A DNA stretch of 5,998 bases, taken from positions 1 to 5,998 of the forward strand of contig CALKBB010000293.1 in the NCBI GenBank assembly GCA_937989795.1, written 5' to 3'. Shown here one piece after another: positions 1 through 5,108 of the stretch (position 1 is the first letter of the stretch; each line of letters starts with the position of its first letter). A program made the translations under genes and the position numbers. Origin of the DNA: an uncultured Collinsella sp. (lineage in GTDB: Bacteria; Actinomycetota; Coriobacteriia; Coriobacteriales; Coriobacteriaceae). The notes below the pieces were generated by a model, which worked only from the letters and a program-made list of their open reading frames with translations, made no database searches and was not told the origin of the DNA.

Positions 1-1134
1 CACGAGGAGCTGGCCGCCGACTTTGAGACCTGGAAGGCCCGCGGAGGCGAGGATGCCGATCCGCTGTACACCGCGTTTAAACATCGCAATGCCGATTGGC
101 TCGAGAAATACTGCGTCTACATGGCCGTTAAGAAGTACTTTGAGGGCGAGTCGCGCCACGATTGGCCGGCGGATGTCGCGCGCTACAACGAGCACCTGAT
201 CGATGACAAGCGCTTCCACGACGAGGCTGAGCTGCAGGCGTACATGCAGTATCGCTTTGACCTTGCCTGGTGCGAGCTTATGAACTATGCGCACAAGAAA
301 GGCATCGAGGTCATCGGCGATATTCCTATGTACGTGTCCGACGATTCGGCAGACGCGTGGAGCGAACCCGAGAACTTCTGGCTGTCCGATACCGGCAAGG
401 CGATTGAGATTTCCGGCGCGCCGCCCGACAACTTTGCGCCCGAGGGCCAGGTGTGGGGAAACCCTACCTTCCGCTGGGATCACATGAAGAAGAACGGCTA
501 TAGCTGGTGGATGGATCGCCTGCGTCGTGCGTTTTCACTCTACGACCGCGTGCGCCTGGACCACTTCCTGGGCTTTCACAGCTACTTTAGCATCCCCGCC
601 GGCAAGGCCTGTGCCGACGGCCGCTGGCTTGCGGGACCAGGAAAGGACCTGTTCCAGACGGCCTACGACGAGCTGGGTCCGCTCAACTTTATTGCCGAGG
701 ATCTGGGTTATCTAACGCCTGGCGTTCGTGCGATGGCTTCGACTTGCGGCTTCCCCGGCATGGACGTGCTGGAGTTTAGCGACTACGACGTTCGTTGCGG
801 AATTCATCCCACACCGGGCAAGATCCTGTACACCTCGACGCACGACACCTCGACGCTTGCCGGTTGGTGCACGCGCTCCTTTGCGGGCGGCGACAAGCCG
901 AGCGGCACTGCATTGGCAGGCGAGCTCATGGGCAATGCCCTGGCAAGCGATGCTCCGCTCGTGATGATGCCGCTGCAGGACATACTGGGGCTGGGCGACG
1001 ATGCACGTATGAACGTGCCGGGCGTGGCCACGGGCAACTGGACATGGCAGGCGCAGGAGGCCGACATTGCGGCGGCCGAGGAGAAAACTGCGAAGCTCCT
1101 GCGCAGCACCCATAGATTCTGGGGCGAAGCGTGA
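1..1134 (+). CDS. malQ: 4-alpha-glucanotransferase (amylomaltase, GH77), 5' end outside window
   Basis: The reading frame is open from base 1, so the N-terminus lies upstream; 377 residues are visible, against about 500 for the family. The enzyme transfers alpha-1,4-glucan segments between maltooligosaccharides in the cytoplasm, releasing glucose. Three acidic residues sit in the contexts expected for GH77: the nucleophile Asp in RVRLDHFLGF (codon 559-561), the acid/base Glu in IAEDLG (697-699) and the transition-state Asp in TSTHDTSTLAGW (844-846). Other family blocks are GIEVIGDIPMYV, GQVWGNPTFRW and the C-terminal RMNVPGVATGNW. After the third catalytic Asp there is Thr where many GH77 enzymes have Asn; this position varies in the family. 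The gene ends with TGA. The next gene is 88 bases away on the same strand, behind a hairpin. The family call is secure; the metabolic context is not visible. Confidence 0.96.
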   Translation, partial: HEELAADFETWKARGGEDADPLYTAFKHRNADWLEKYCVYMAVKKYFEGESRHDWPADVARYNEHLIDDKRFHDEAELQAYMQYRFDLAWCELMNYAHKKGIEVIGDIPMYVSDDSADAWSEPENFWLSDTGKAIEISGAPPDNFAPEGQVWGNPTFRWDHMKKNGYSWWMDRLRRAFSLYDRVRLDHFLGFHSYFSIPAGKACADGRWLAGPGKDLFQTAYDELGPLNFIAEDLGYLTPGVRAMASTCGFPGMDVLEFSDYDVRCGIHPTPGKILYTSTHDTSTLAGWCTRSFAGGDKPSGTALAGELMGNALASDAPLVMMPLQDILGLGDDARMNVPGVATGNWTWQAQEADIAAAEEKTAKLLRSTHRFWGEA

Positions 1135-1178
1135 TAAAACCCCCGATATAGGGTACAGTTACAGCTGTTTGAATTTTT

Positions 1179-1200
1179 GCGGGCAGAGCGATCTGCCCGC
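1179..1200 (+). terminator. GNRA-capped hairpin between malQ and the zinc-ribbon gene
   Basis: A perfect 9-bp inverted repeat (GCGGGCAGA / TCTGCCCGC) closes a GCGA tetraloop, a member of the stable GNRA class. It begins 44 bases after the malQ stop and is followed by TTTGT. The stem fits an intrinsic terminator, but the T-tract is short, so termination may be partial. It lies 22 bases before the next start codon, so it could equally be a 5'-UTR structure of that gene. Confidence 0.55.
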
Positions 1201-1222
1201 TTTGTGCTGAAAAGGAAGTATT

Positions 1223-1459
1223 ATGGCGCGCTACGATTACAAGTGCACGAGCTGCGGCAACGTGTTTGAGGTTGAGCACCCCATGTCCGAGACGCCCGAG
1301 GTCGTATGCCCCAGCTGCGGCGCCCCGGCATCCAAGACGTTCTCGGCCAGCGGCATTAAGTTCGACGGCAGCGGTTTCTACAACACCGACCAACGCAGCG
1401 GTGGTTCCAGCACCAACGCCACCAGCGGCTGCTGCGCCAACTCCCCGCATAGCCACTAG
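1223..1459 (+). CDS. FmdB-family zinc-ribbon protein
   Basis: This is a small 78-residue protein starting MARYDYKCTSCG, the typical opening of the FmdB/CxxC_CxxC_SSSS regulatory-type zinc ribbons. Two CxxC knuckles (Cys8/Cys11 and Cys29/Cys32) should bind one zinc. They are followed by the family-typical stretch SKTFSASGIKFDGSGFYNTD (residues 38-57). The tail after residue 58 is rich in Ser, Gly, Asn and Thr and carries two adjacent cysteines near the end (SGCC), and it is probably disordered. The start is supported by an AAGGAAG Shine-Dalgarno at 1212-1218. The family was named after a putative regulator in an amide-degradation operon, but its members have no settled biochemical function, so none is assigned here. 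It lies downstream of malQ and is convergent with rsmB; a 67-base palindromic repeat begins 34 bases after its stop. Confidence 0.9.
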   Translation: MARYDYKCTSCGNVFEVEHPMSETPEVVCPSCGAPASKTFSASGIKFDGSGFYNTDQRSGGSSTNATSGCCANSPHSH

Positions 1460-1493
1460 TGACAAGCGGTCCCGACACCCAGGTTTCCTGATG

Positions 1494-1560
1494 AGTTGCG
1501 GTGAAATAAGGACTGTTTGACGGGTAGAAGCCGCTATTCAATCCCTATTTCACCGCAACT
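1494..1560. repeat. 67-base palindromic repeat, copy 1
   Basis: Perfect 15-base inverted arms AGTTGCGGTGAAATA (1494-1508) and its complement (1546-1560) enclose 37 bases. The stem can continue inward after one mismatch with GGA/TCC, and after a bulge with TTGA (1517-1520)/TCAA (1538-1541). The element matches copy 2 at 63 of 67 positions. The direct match extends two bases to the left (TG) and one to the right (T). It starts 34 bases after the zinc-ribbon stop codon. No T-run follows on either strand, so it is not a textbook intrinsic terminator. Its position fits a REP-like or MITE-like element that may act as a 3'-end stem-loop. Confidence 0.9.
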
Positions 1561-1602
1561 TATCTAAAGATTAGATTTCGGGCTGATGCTAAGTTTGTAT
1601 TA

Positions 1603-1762
1603 TTTCAAAACTCTGCCGGATTACGCGGCTGAGTTGACAACCTCTATTCATTCCGGTAAATAGCAAATTTCAACAAGCCATCTACCTGCGGTTTTATTTA
1701 GGCCATATTTGCTGTGGTCGGGCATCACCAATCTAGCCCCGTAATCCGCCCTACTTTTGATA
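1603..1762. repeat. Imperfect inverted repeat inside the interval between the two palindromes
   Basis: The arms are 1603-1630 and 1735-1762 (28 bases each), matching at about 22 positions. The perfect core is CGGATTACG (1617-1625) against CGTAATCCG (1740-1748), with TCAAAA and GGCT also shared. A shorter inner match, AGCAAAT (1662-1668) against ATTTGCT (1707-1713), lies in the same orientation. The matches were aligned by eye. The arrangement could be an old symmetrical element or a structured RNA; its function is unknown. Confidence 0.5.
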
Positions 1763-1835
1763 ACAGCAAGTATGAGACGGGGATATTTTTACCACTCTTA
1801 ACCGCTATTGCGATCTCCGCTCGCATGACCTTCTG

Positions 1836-1902
1836 AGTTGCGGTGAAATAAGGACTGTTTGATGGGCAGAAGGCGCTTTTCAATCCCTATTTCACCGCAA
1901 CT
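1836..1902. repeat. 67-base palindromic repeat, copy 2
   Basis: This has the same length and the same perfect 15-base arms (1836-1850 and 1888-1902) as copy 1. All four differences from copy 1 fall in the central part; the arms and the adjacent AGGACTGTTTGA and TCAATCCC segments are unchanged. It lies six bases beyond the rsmB stop codon, so it would form the 3'-end hairpin of the minus-strand transcript. No T-run follows in that direction (CAACTCAGAAGG), so any termination would not follow the standard intrinsic model. Confidence 0.9.
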
Positions 1903-1908
1903 TTGAAG

Positions 1909-3309
1909 TTATTTGCGGACTAGTCTGGCGCAGAAGTGGCCGTCGTAGGAGTCGGCGTTTACGGGGACGCTTTGGAAAAGCCCACGGTCGTTTAGGCGCA
2001 CGGAGACGAGCTTCTTGGCTTGTTCGAACTCGGGGAGCTGCAGAATCTGCGCTTCGGAGAGCGGTGCCACAGTAAAGCTGGCGCCCTCTGGCGAAGCCAA
2101 AAAAGCATCCACGACCTGCGTGTTCTCTTCATCAAAGACCGAGCAGGTGGCATAGATAAGCTCACCGCCGGCAGCCACGCGCGCGGCGGCTTCCTTAAGC
2201 ATCGTCAGCTGCAGTTTAGGCAGCTCAACCGTCACATCCTTTTCTGTCAGGCGCCACGGAATCTCGGGATGACGGCGCATGGTGCCGGTACCCGAGCATG
2301 GGGCATCGATAAACACCGTATCGAACAAGACAGGTTTGCCGAGCAGGGCGTCAAACGACGTCAGCACCTCGTCGAGCTCGCAGGCATCGCCCGAAACCGT
2401 GCGAACACCTTGGATACCGGCCTTATGCAGACGCGCGAGATTTTGATCGCACTTGCGGTCGTGCAGATCGAGCGCGGTGTGCTGACGATCGTAGCCGGCA
2501 CGCTCGGCCTGGCACATCATCACATAGGTCTTGGTACCGCGACCGGCGCCAATCTCCAAGCAACGCCCGGGACGTGTCGCCGCAGTAGCGATAAGCTGAG
2601 CGTTGAGGTCCGAGGCAACCGCGGCAGCACGCTCAAACACGCCGGACGCAACCGTAACCTGAGCATCGACCGGAGCATGGCAGCCCGGAAAGACAGGCGC
2701 AACGAGCTGCGAGATATACGGGTCGGCCTTGGTCGCAAACGCATTCTCGTGCAGTGCAAGCGGCGCTGGCGCCAGATTGCCGGCAAAGTTGAGCGCACCC
2801 TCGGGAGTATCGAACGAGGCCATGATACGAGCGCACAGCCAGCGAGGGAGACCCATCAAACGCGAAAGGCGAACCAAACGGCGCTCGGACTCATCCACGT
2901 CGGATGCCGTGGCAAAGTCCTCGACGTTGTCCGCGACCTTATGCAGCACGGCATTCACAAGACCGGCAGCCGACTTAGCACCGCTGCGCACCAGCTCAAC
3001 ACCCTGACTCACGGCAACGCGGCCCGGCGTATGCAGATAGAGCATCTCGAAGGCCGAGATGCGAAGCGCCATGCGAACGCGCGGCGCGACCTTTTTGGGC
3101 TTATCGAGGAACTGATCGAGCAGCTCGTCCAAAATGCCCTGCGTCGCGGCAACACCGAGCGCCAAGCGAGCGGCAAACGCGGAATCACGCTGGTCAATGG
3201 CCTTGGCGGAAGCACGGGAAGACAACACGTCGCGCGCATACATGCCGCGACGGTCGGCCTCCATCAACACATCGAGCGCAAGCTTGCGCGCGGGAGAAAG
3301 CTTGCTCAT
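1909..3309 (-). CDS. rsmB: 16S rRNA (cytosine-967-C5)-methyltransferase RsmB
   Basis: This 466-residue SAM-dependent enzyme methylates C967 (E. coli numbering) of 16S rRNA. An N-terminal NusB-like RNA-binding domain covers about residues 1-130, and the Rossmann methyltransferase domain about 215-466. The two cysteines of the RNA m5C methyltransferase mechanism are visible: Cys338 in FIDAPCSGTG (motif IV) and Cys389 in YATCS (motif VI). The HPEIPWR block follows motif IV. Motif I reads CLEIGAGRGTKT (250-261), where most RsmB proteins have a form of DLCAAPGGKT. The ATG at 3309 is chosen because it overlaps the fmt stop as ATGA and has GGGG nine bases upstream; a GTG at 3324 would add five residues. 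The overlap suggests translational coupling with fmt. RsmB and RsmF belong to one superfamily; the NusB-like region favours RsmB. Confidence 0.95.
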   Translation of the reverse strand: MSKLSPARKLALDVLMEADRRGMYARDVLSSRASAKAIDQRDSAFAARLALGVAATQGILDELLDQFLDKPKKVAPRVRMALRISAFEMLYLHTPGRVAVSQGVELVRSGAKSAAGLVNAVLHKVADNVEDFATASDVDESERRLVRLSRLMGLPRWLCARIMASFDTPEGALNFAGNLAPAPLALHENAFATKADPYISQLVAPVFPGCHAPVDAQVTVASGVFERAAAVASDLNAQLIATAATRPGRCLEIGAGRGTKTYVMMCQAERAGYDRQHTALDLHDRKCDQNLARLHKAGIQGVRTVSGDACELDEVLTSFDALLGKPVLFDTVFIDAPCSGTGTMRRHPEIPWRLTEKDVTVELPKLQLTMLKEAAARVAAGGELIYATCSVFDEENTQVVDAFLASPEGASFTVAPLSEAQILQLPEFEQAKKLVSVRLNDRGLFQSVPVNADSYDGHFCARLVRK

Positions 3310-4226
3310 GACAAAACACCCCACGTCAGATCGGCACCCTGCAGGCCGGCAGCCCAGGCAGATGCAGCCATGGCACGCTTGCCATCGGGCTTAACCTCAA
3401 GCAGCTCGACCGCACCATCGGAAAGCCCAAGGTAGACACGCTTAGACTGAACAAGAACGCTGCCGGTGGCAAGCGAAACGTCGGCGGGCGCAGCATCGAG
3501 CACACGCACGGACTTGCCGGCAATCACGCAGCGAGCAGGTGCGGTGTCGGACGAAGCCAGCACGTGGCGCACGCAATCGAGCGCCCCCATCTGCGGATCC
3601 AGACGCATCTCCTGCTTAGAAATCTTGGCAGCATGCGTGACGAGCAACTCATCCTGCTCGGTCCACACCGCTGTGTCGTCAACAAGCAATGGCAGCGTAT
3701 CGGCCAGCAGCTTACCGCCCAGCTCGCCAAGCTCCATCGTCAGTGCCTCGGCATGCTTACCGGCAACCGAGGTCGAGGCCTGCGCGCAATAAGCGCCCGT
3801 ATCCACGCCATGCCCAATGCGCATAATGGAAACGCCGGCAACCTCATCACCAGCAAGAATGGCACGCTGAATGGGAGCAGCGCCACGCCAACGCGGCAGC
3901 AGCGAAGCATGAACATTCACAATACCAAGCGGCGCCATATGCAGCACCTCATCGGGCAAAATGCAGCCATAAGCAGCCACACAGAAAATATCGGCATCCG
4001 CAGCCTTGAGCTGATCGATAACATCCGGCGTCATACGATTTGCCACAACAACAGGCAGACCAAACTCAAGCGCCTTGGCCTTAACAGGAGACGGCTCCAA
4101 CTTTTTACCACGCCCACGAACAGCATCGGGACGAGTAATTACGAGCGCAATCTCGTTTCCAGCCTCAACAAGCGAAGTCAGCGAAGGCACAGCAAAATCA
4201 GGCGTACCCATAAACACAATACGCAT
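3306..4226 (-). CDS. fmt: Methionyl-tRNA formyltransferase
   Basis: This 306-residue protein is close to the usual length. It transfers a formyl group from 10-formyl-tetrahydrofolate to initiator Met-tRNA, so that translation starts with N-formyl-methionine. The N-terminus MRIVFMGTPDFAVPSL is diagnostic. The catalytic triad of the formyltransferase fold is intact: Asn104 and His106 in NVHASLLPRWRGAAPIQ and Asp142 in HGVDTGAY. VAAYGCILP lies at 83-91. The C-terminal tRNA-binding domain spans roughly 205-306 and ends in an Ala/Gly-rich segment (KRAMAASAWAAGLQGA). The ATG start is supported by a GAGGGGAG Shine-Dalgarno nine bases upstream. Its stop overlaps the rsmB start by four bases. def, which acts on the product of this reaction, lies upstream but is separated by 327 bases containing a large inverted repeat. 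fmt may therefore have its own promoter or be partly uncoupled from def. Confidence 0.97.
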   Translation of the reverse strand: MRIVFMGTPDFAVPSLTSLVEAGNEIALVITRPDAVRGRGKKLEPSPVKAKALEFGLPVVVANRMTPDVIDQLKAADADIFCVAAYGCILPDEVLHMAPLGIVNVHASLLPRWRGAAPIQRAILAGDEVAGVSIMRIGHGVDTGAYCAQASTSVAGKHAEALTMELGELGGKLLADTLPLLVDDTAVWTEQDELLVTHAAKISKQEMRLDPQMGALDCVRHVLASSDTAPARCVIAGKSVRVLDAAPADVSLATGSVLVQSKRVYLGLSDGAVELLEVKPDGKRAMAASAWAAGLQGADLTWGVLS

Positions 4227-4443
4227 AAAGAACGTCTCCCCTCAACCAAAGCCGAGACGGCTACAAATAACAGCGGAAAGCCAAGTACCCAGCCCATCCG
4301 CAATAACAATTCAACAAGAACAAATATACCCAAAACAAAAGAAAGAGCCGCAATAAAAGCAGCTCTTCCAACAAAGCAATTATCAAAGAAGACGCCCCTC
4401 CCTGGCCCGACGGCACCCGGGCGAACCGAGCCAGAACAACGCA
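4227..4443 (-). other. AT-richer spacer upstream of fmt with overlapping hydrophobic open frames
   Basis: The minus strand of about 4255-4400 is T-rich, and two of its frames stay open and read as strongly hydrophobic. One ends at 4178, inside the fmt start region, and would contain two membrane-like segments (AALSFVLGIFVLVELLL and WVLGFPLLFVAVSALV). The other ends at 4261. The longest possible starts lie inside the palindrome to the right, and no start with a good Shine-Dalgarno was found. Hydrophobic translations are expected from T-rich DNA, so neither is called a gene. The stretch probably holds the fmt leader and possibly its promoter, but no clear -35/-10 pair was recognised. Confidence 0.45.
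4236..4243 (-). promoter_or_regulatory. Strong ribosome-binding site of fmt
   Basis: The minus strand reads GAGGGGAG here, nine bases before the fmt ATG. It is the clearest Shine-Dalgarno in the window. It supports independent translation initiation of fmt after the gap from def. Confidence 0.75.
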
Positions 4444-4545
4444 GTCCCCGGTGCTGAGCACCCACATATCATCCCGCGCGCAGTTTCGCAGCAAAGCGAG
4501 AATGTTTGAGCACGGGATGATATGTGGGCGCTCAGCACCGGGGAC
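4444..4545. repeat. Large inverted repeat (33-bp arms, one mismatch) between def and fmt
   Basis: The arms 4444-4476 and 4513-4545 are complementary at 32 of 33 positions and enclose 36 bases. The loop can form its own smaller hairpin: TTTCGC (4484-4489) with GCGAGA (4496-4501), including one G-U pair. The left arm also contains the small palindrome GGTGCT-G-AGCACC (4448-4460 region), so alternative folds exist. The element ends eight bases beyond the def stop codon. No T-run follows on either strand, so it is not a standard intrinsic terminator. It could stabilise the def mRNA 3' end, attenuate read-through into fmt, or be a mobile palindromic repeat. It shares no obvious sequence with the 67-base repeats. 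Confidence 0.92.
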
Positions 4546-4553
4546 GGTGGGAC

Positions 4554-5090
4554 CTACTCCGTCTCGCCCGGTCGAGCGCCGCGGGCCAGGGCGTCCTGGT
4601 ACTCCTTGACGGCCTTGAGCCTCTGCATCGGCTTAAGACGCTCGAACATGGTATTGCCGTGCAGGTGATCGATTTCGTGCTGCAGGCACACGCAGAACAG
4701 GTCGCCCGAGGCCTCATAGCGAATCAGGTTGGCATCCAGGTCATACGCCTCGACGACGACATGATCGGGACGCTCGATCTCGCAGCTAATGCCGGGGATG
4801 GAAAGGCAGCCCTCGCTAAACGGCACCAGATGGTCGCTCTGTTCCACGATCACGGGGTTGATGAGCACGTAGGGGTCGTAGTCGTTCTTGTCGGTGTAAT
4901 CGCAGTCGATGGTGACGAGCTGGATGAGCTCGCCAATCTGTGGGGCAGCCAGGCCGCAGCCGCCGTTCTCGAACATCATCTTCTTCATCTTCTCGGCAAG
5001 AGCCTCGATCGCCGGGGTGATCTCCTCGACGACGGCGCACTCCTGGCGTAGACGAGGGTCGGGCGAAAGTACGATTCCGTTGGCTTCCAT
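4554..5090 (-). CDS. def: Peptide deformylase
   Basis: This 178-residue metalloenzyme removes the formyl group from the N-terminal methionine of nascent proteins. All three family motifs are present: motif I GCGLAAPQ (44-51), motif II EGCLS with metal ligand Cys95 (93-97), and motif III QHEIDH with metal ligands His138 and His142 and catalytic Glu139 (137-142). The N-terminal VLSPDPRLR block is typical. Two ATGs compete: 5096 and 5090. The only Shine-Dalgarno (AAAGGA) abuts and overlaps the first but sits five bases before the second, so 5090 is preferred; starting at 5096 would add Met-Ala. It follows priA by 18 bases and is very likely co-transcribed with it. A 102-base inverted repeat begins eight bases after its stop. 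Confidence 0.96.
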   Translation of the reverse strand: MEANGIVLSPDPRLRQECAVVEEITPAIEALAEKMKKMMFENGGCGLAAPQIGELIQLVTIDCDYTDKNDYDPYVLINPVIVEQSDHLVPFSEGCLSIPGISCEIERPDHVVVEAYDLDANLIRYEASGDLFCVCLQHEIDHLHGNTMFERLKPMQRLKAVKEYQDALARGARPGETE

Positions 5091-5095
5091 GGCCA

Positions 5096-5101
5096 TCCTT
5101 T
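5096..5101 (-). promoter_or_regulatory. Ribosome-binding site that decides the def start
   Basis: The minus strand reads AAAGGA, whose last A is the first base of the upstream ATG (5096). A ribosome bound here is correctly spaced only for the second ATG (5090). No other purine-rich site occurs in the short priA-def gap. Confidence 0.6.
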
Positions 5102-5108
5102 CGGGTTG

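Larger units (their letters stand above)
1460..1908. other. Convergent intergenic region with palindromic repeats, no recognised gene
   Basis: This gap lies between the converging zinc-ribbon gene and rsmB. It contains two copies of a 67-base palindrome (1494-1560 and 1836-1902) separated by 275 bases. I counted 120 G or C in those 275 bases (44%), well below the flanking genes. The only open frames inside are tiny: 25 codons at 1586-1663 on the plus strand and 25 codons at 1725-1648 on the minus strand. Neither has a convincing ribosome-binding site. A 6-bp hairpin (ATCTAA-AGA-TTAGAT) lies at 1562-1576. No transposase or RNA gene is recognisable. Confidence 0.8.

Noticed and set aside
926..1465. 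Minus-strand 179-codon frame across malQ end and the zinc-ribbon gene
   Set aside because: It spans two well-supported plus-strand genes and the hairpin between them and has Ala/Gly-rich noncoding-like composition.
1634..1662. Possible sigma-70 promoter: perfect TTGACA at 1634-1639 with TAAATA 17 bases later
   Set aside because: The -10 candidate matches the consensus at only three of six positions, and no gene follows on that strand; a chance hit in AT-richer DNA is likely.
1494..1902. Two-repeat CRISPR-like array
   Set aside because: There are only two units, each a 67-base palindrome, separated by 275 bases; repeat length, spacer length and absence of cas genes do not fit CRISPR.
2020..3435. 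Long 471-codon plus-strand open frame opposite rsmB
   Set aside because: It is antisense to a clear RsmB, its translation is rich in Arg, His and Gln with no recognisable domain, and such frames are common opposite GC-rich genes.
3564..4457. 297-codon plus-strand open frame opposite fmt
   Set aside because: It lies antisense to an intact Fmt with all catalytic residues; the translation becomes Asn/Thr/Lys low-complexity and resembles no family.
4444..4545. Simple rho-independent terminator after def
   Set aside because: The 33-bp stem with a 36-base loop is far larger than typical terminator hairpins, and no T-run follows it on either strand.
4524..5051. Plus-strand 175-codon frame opposite def
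   Set aside because: It starts inside the inverted repeat and is the complement of a complete peptide deformylase with all three metal-site motifs.
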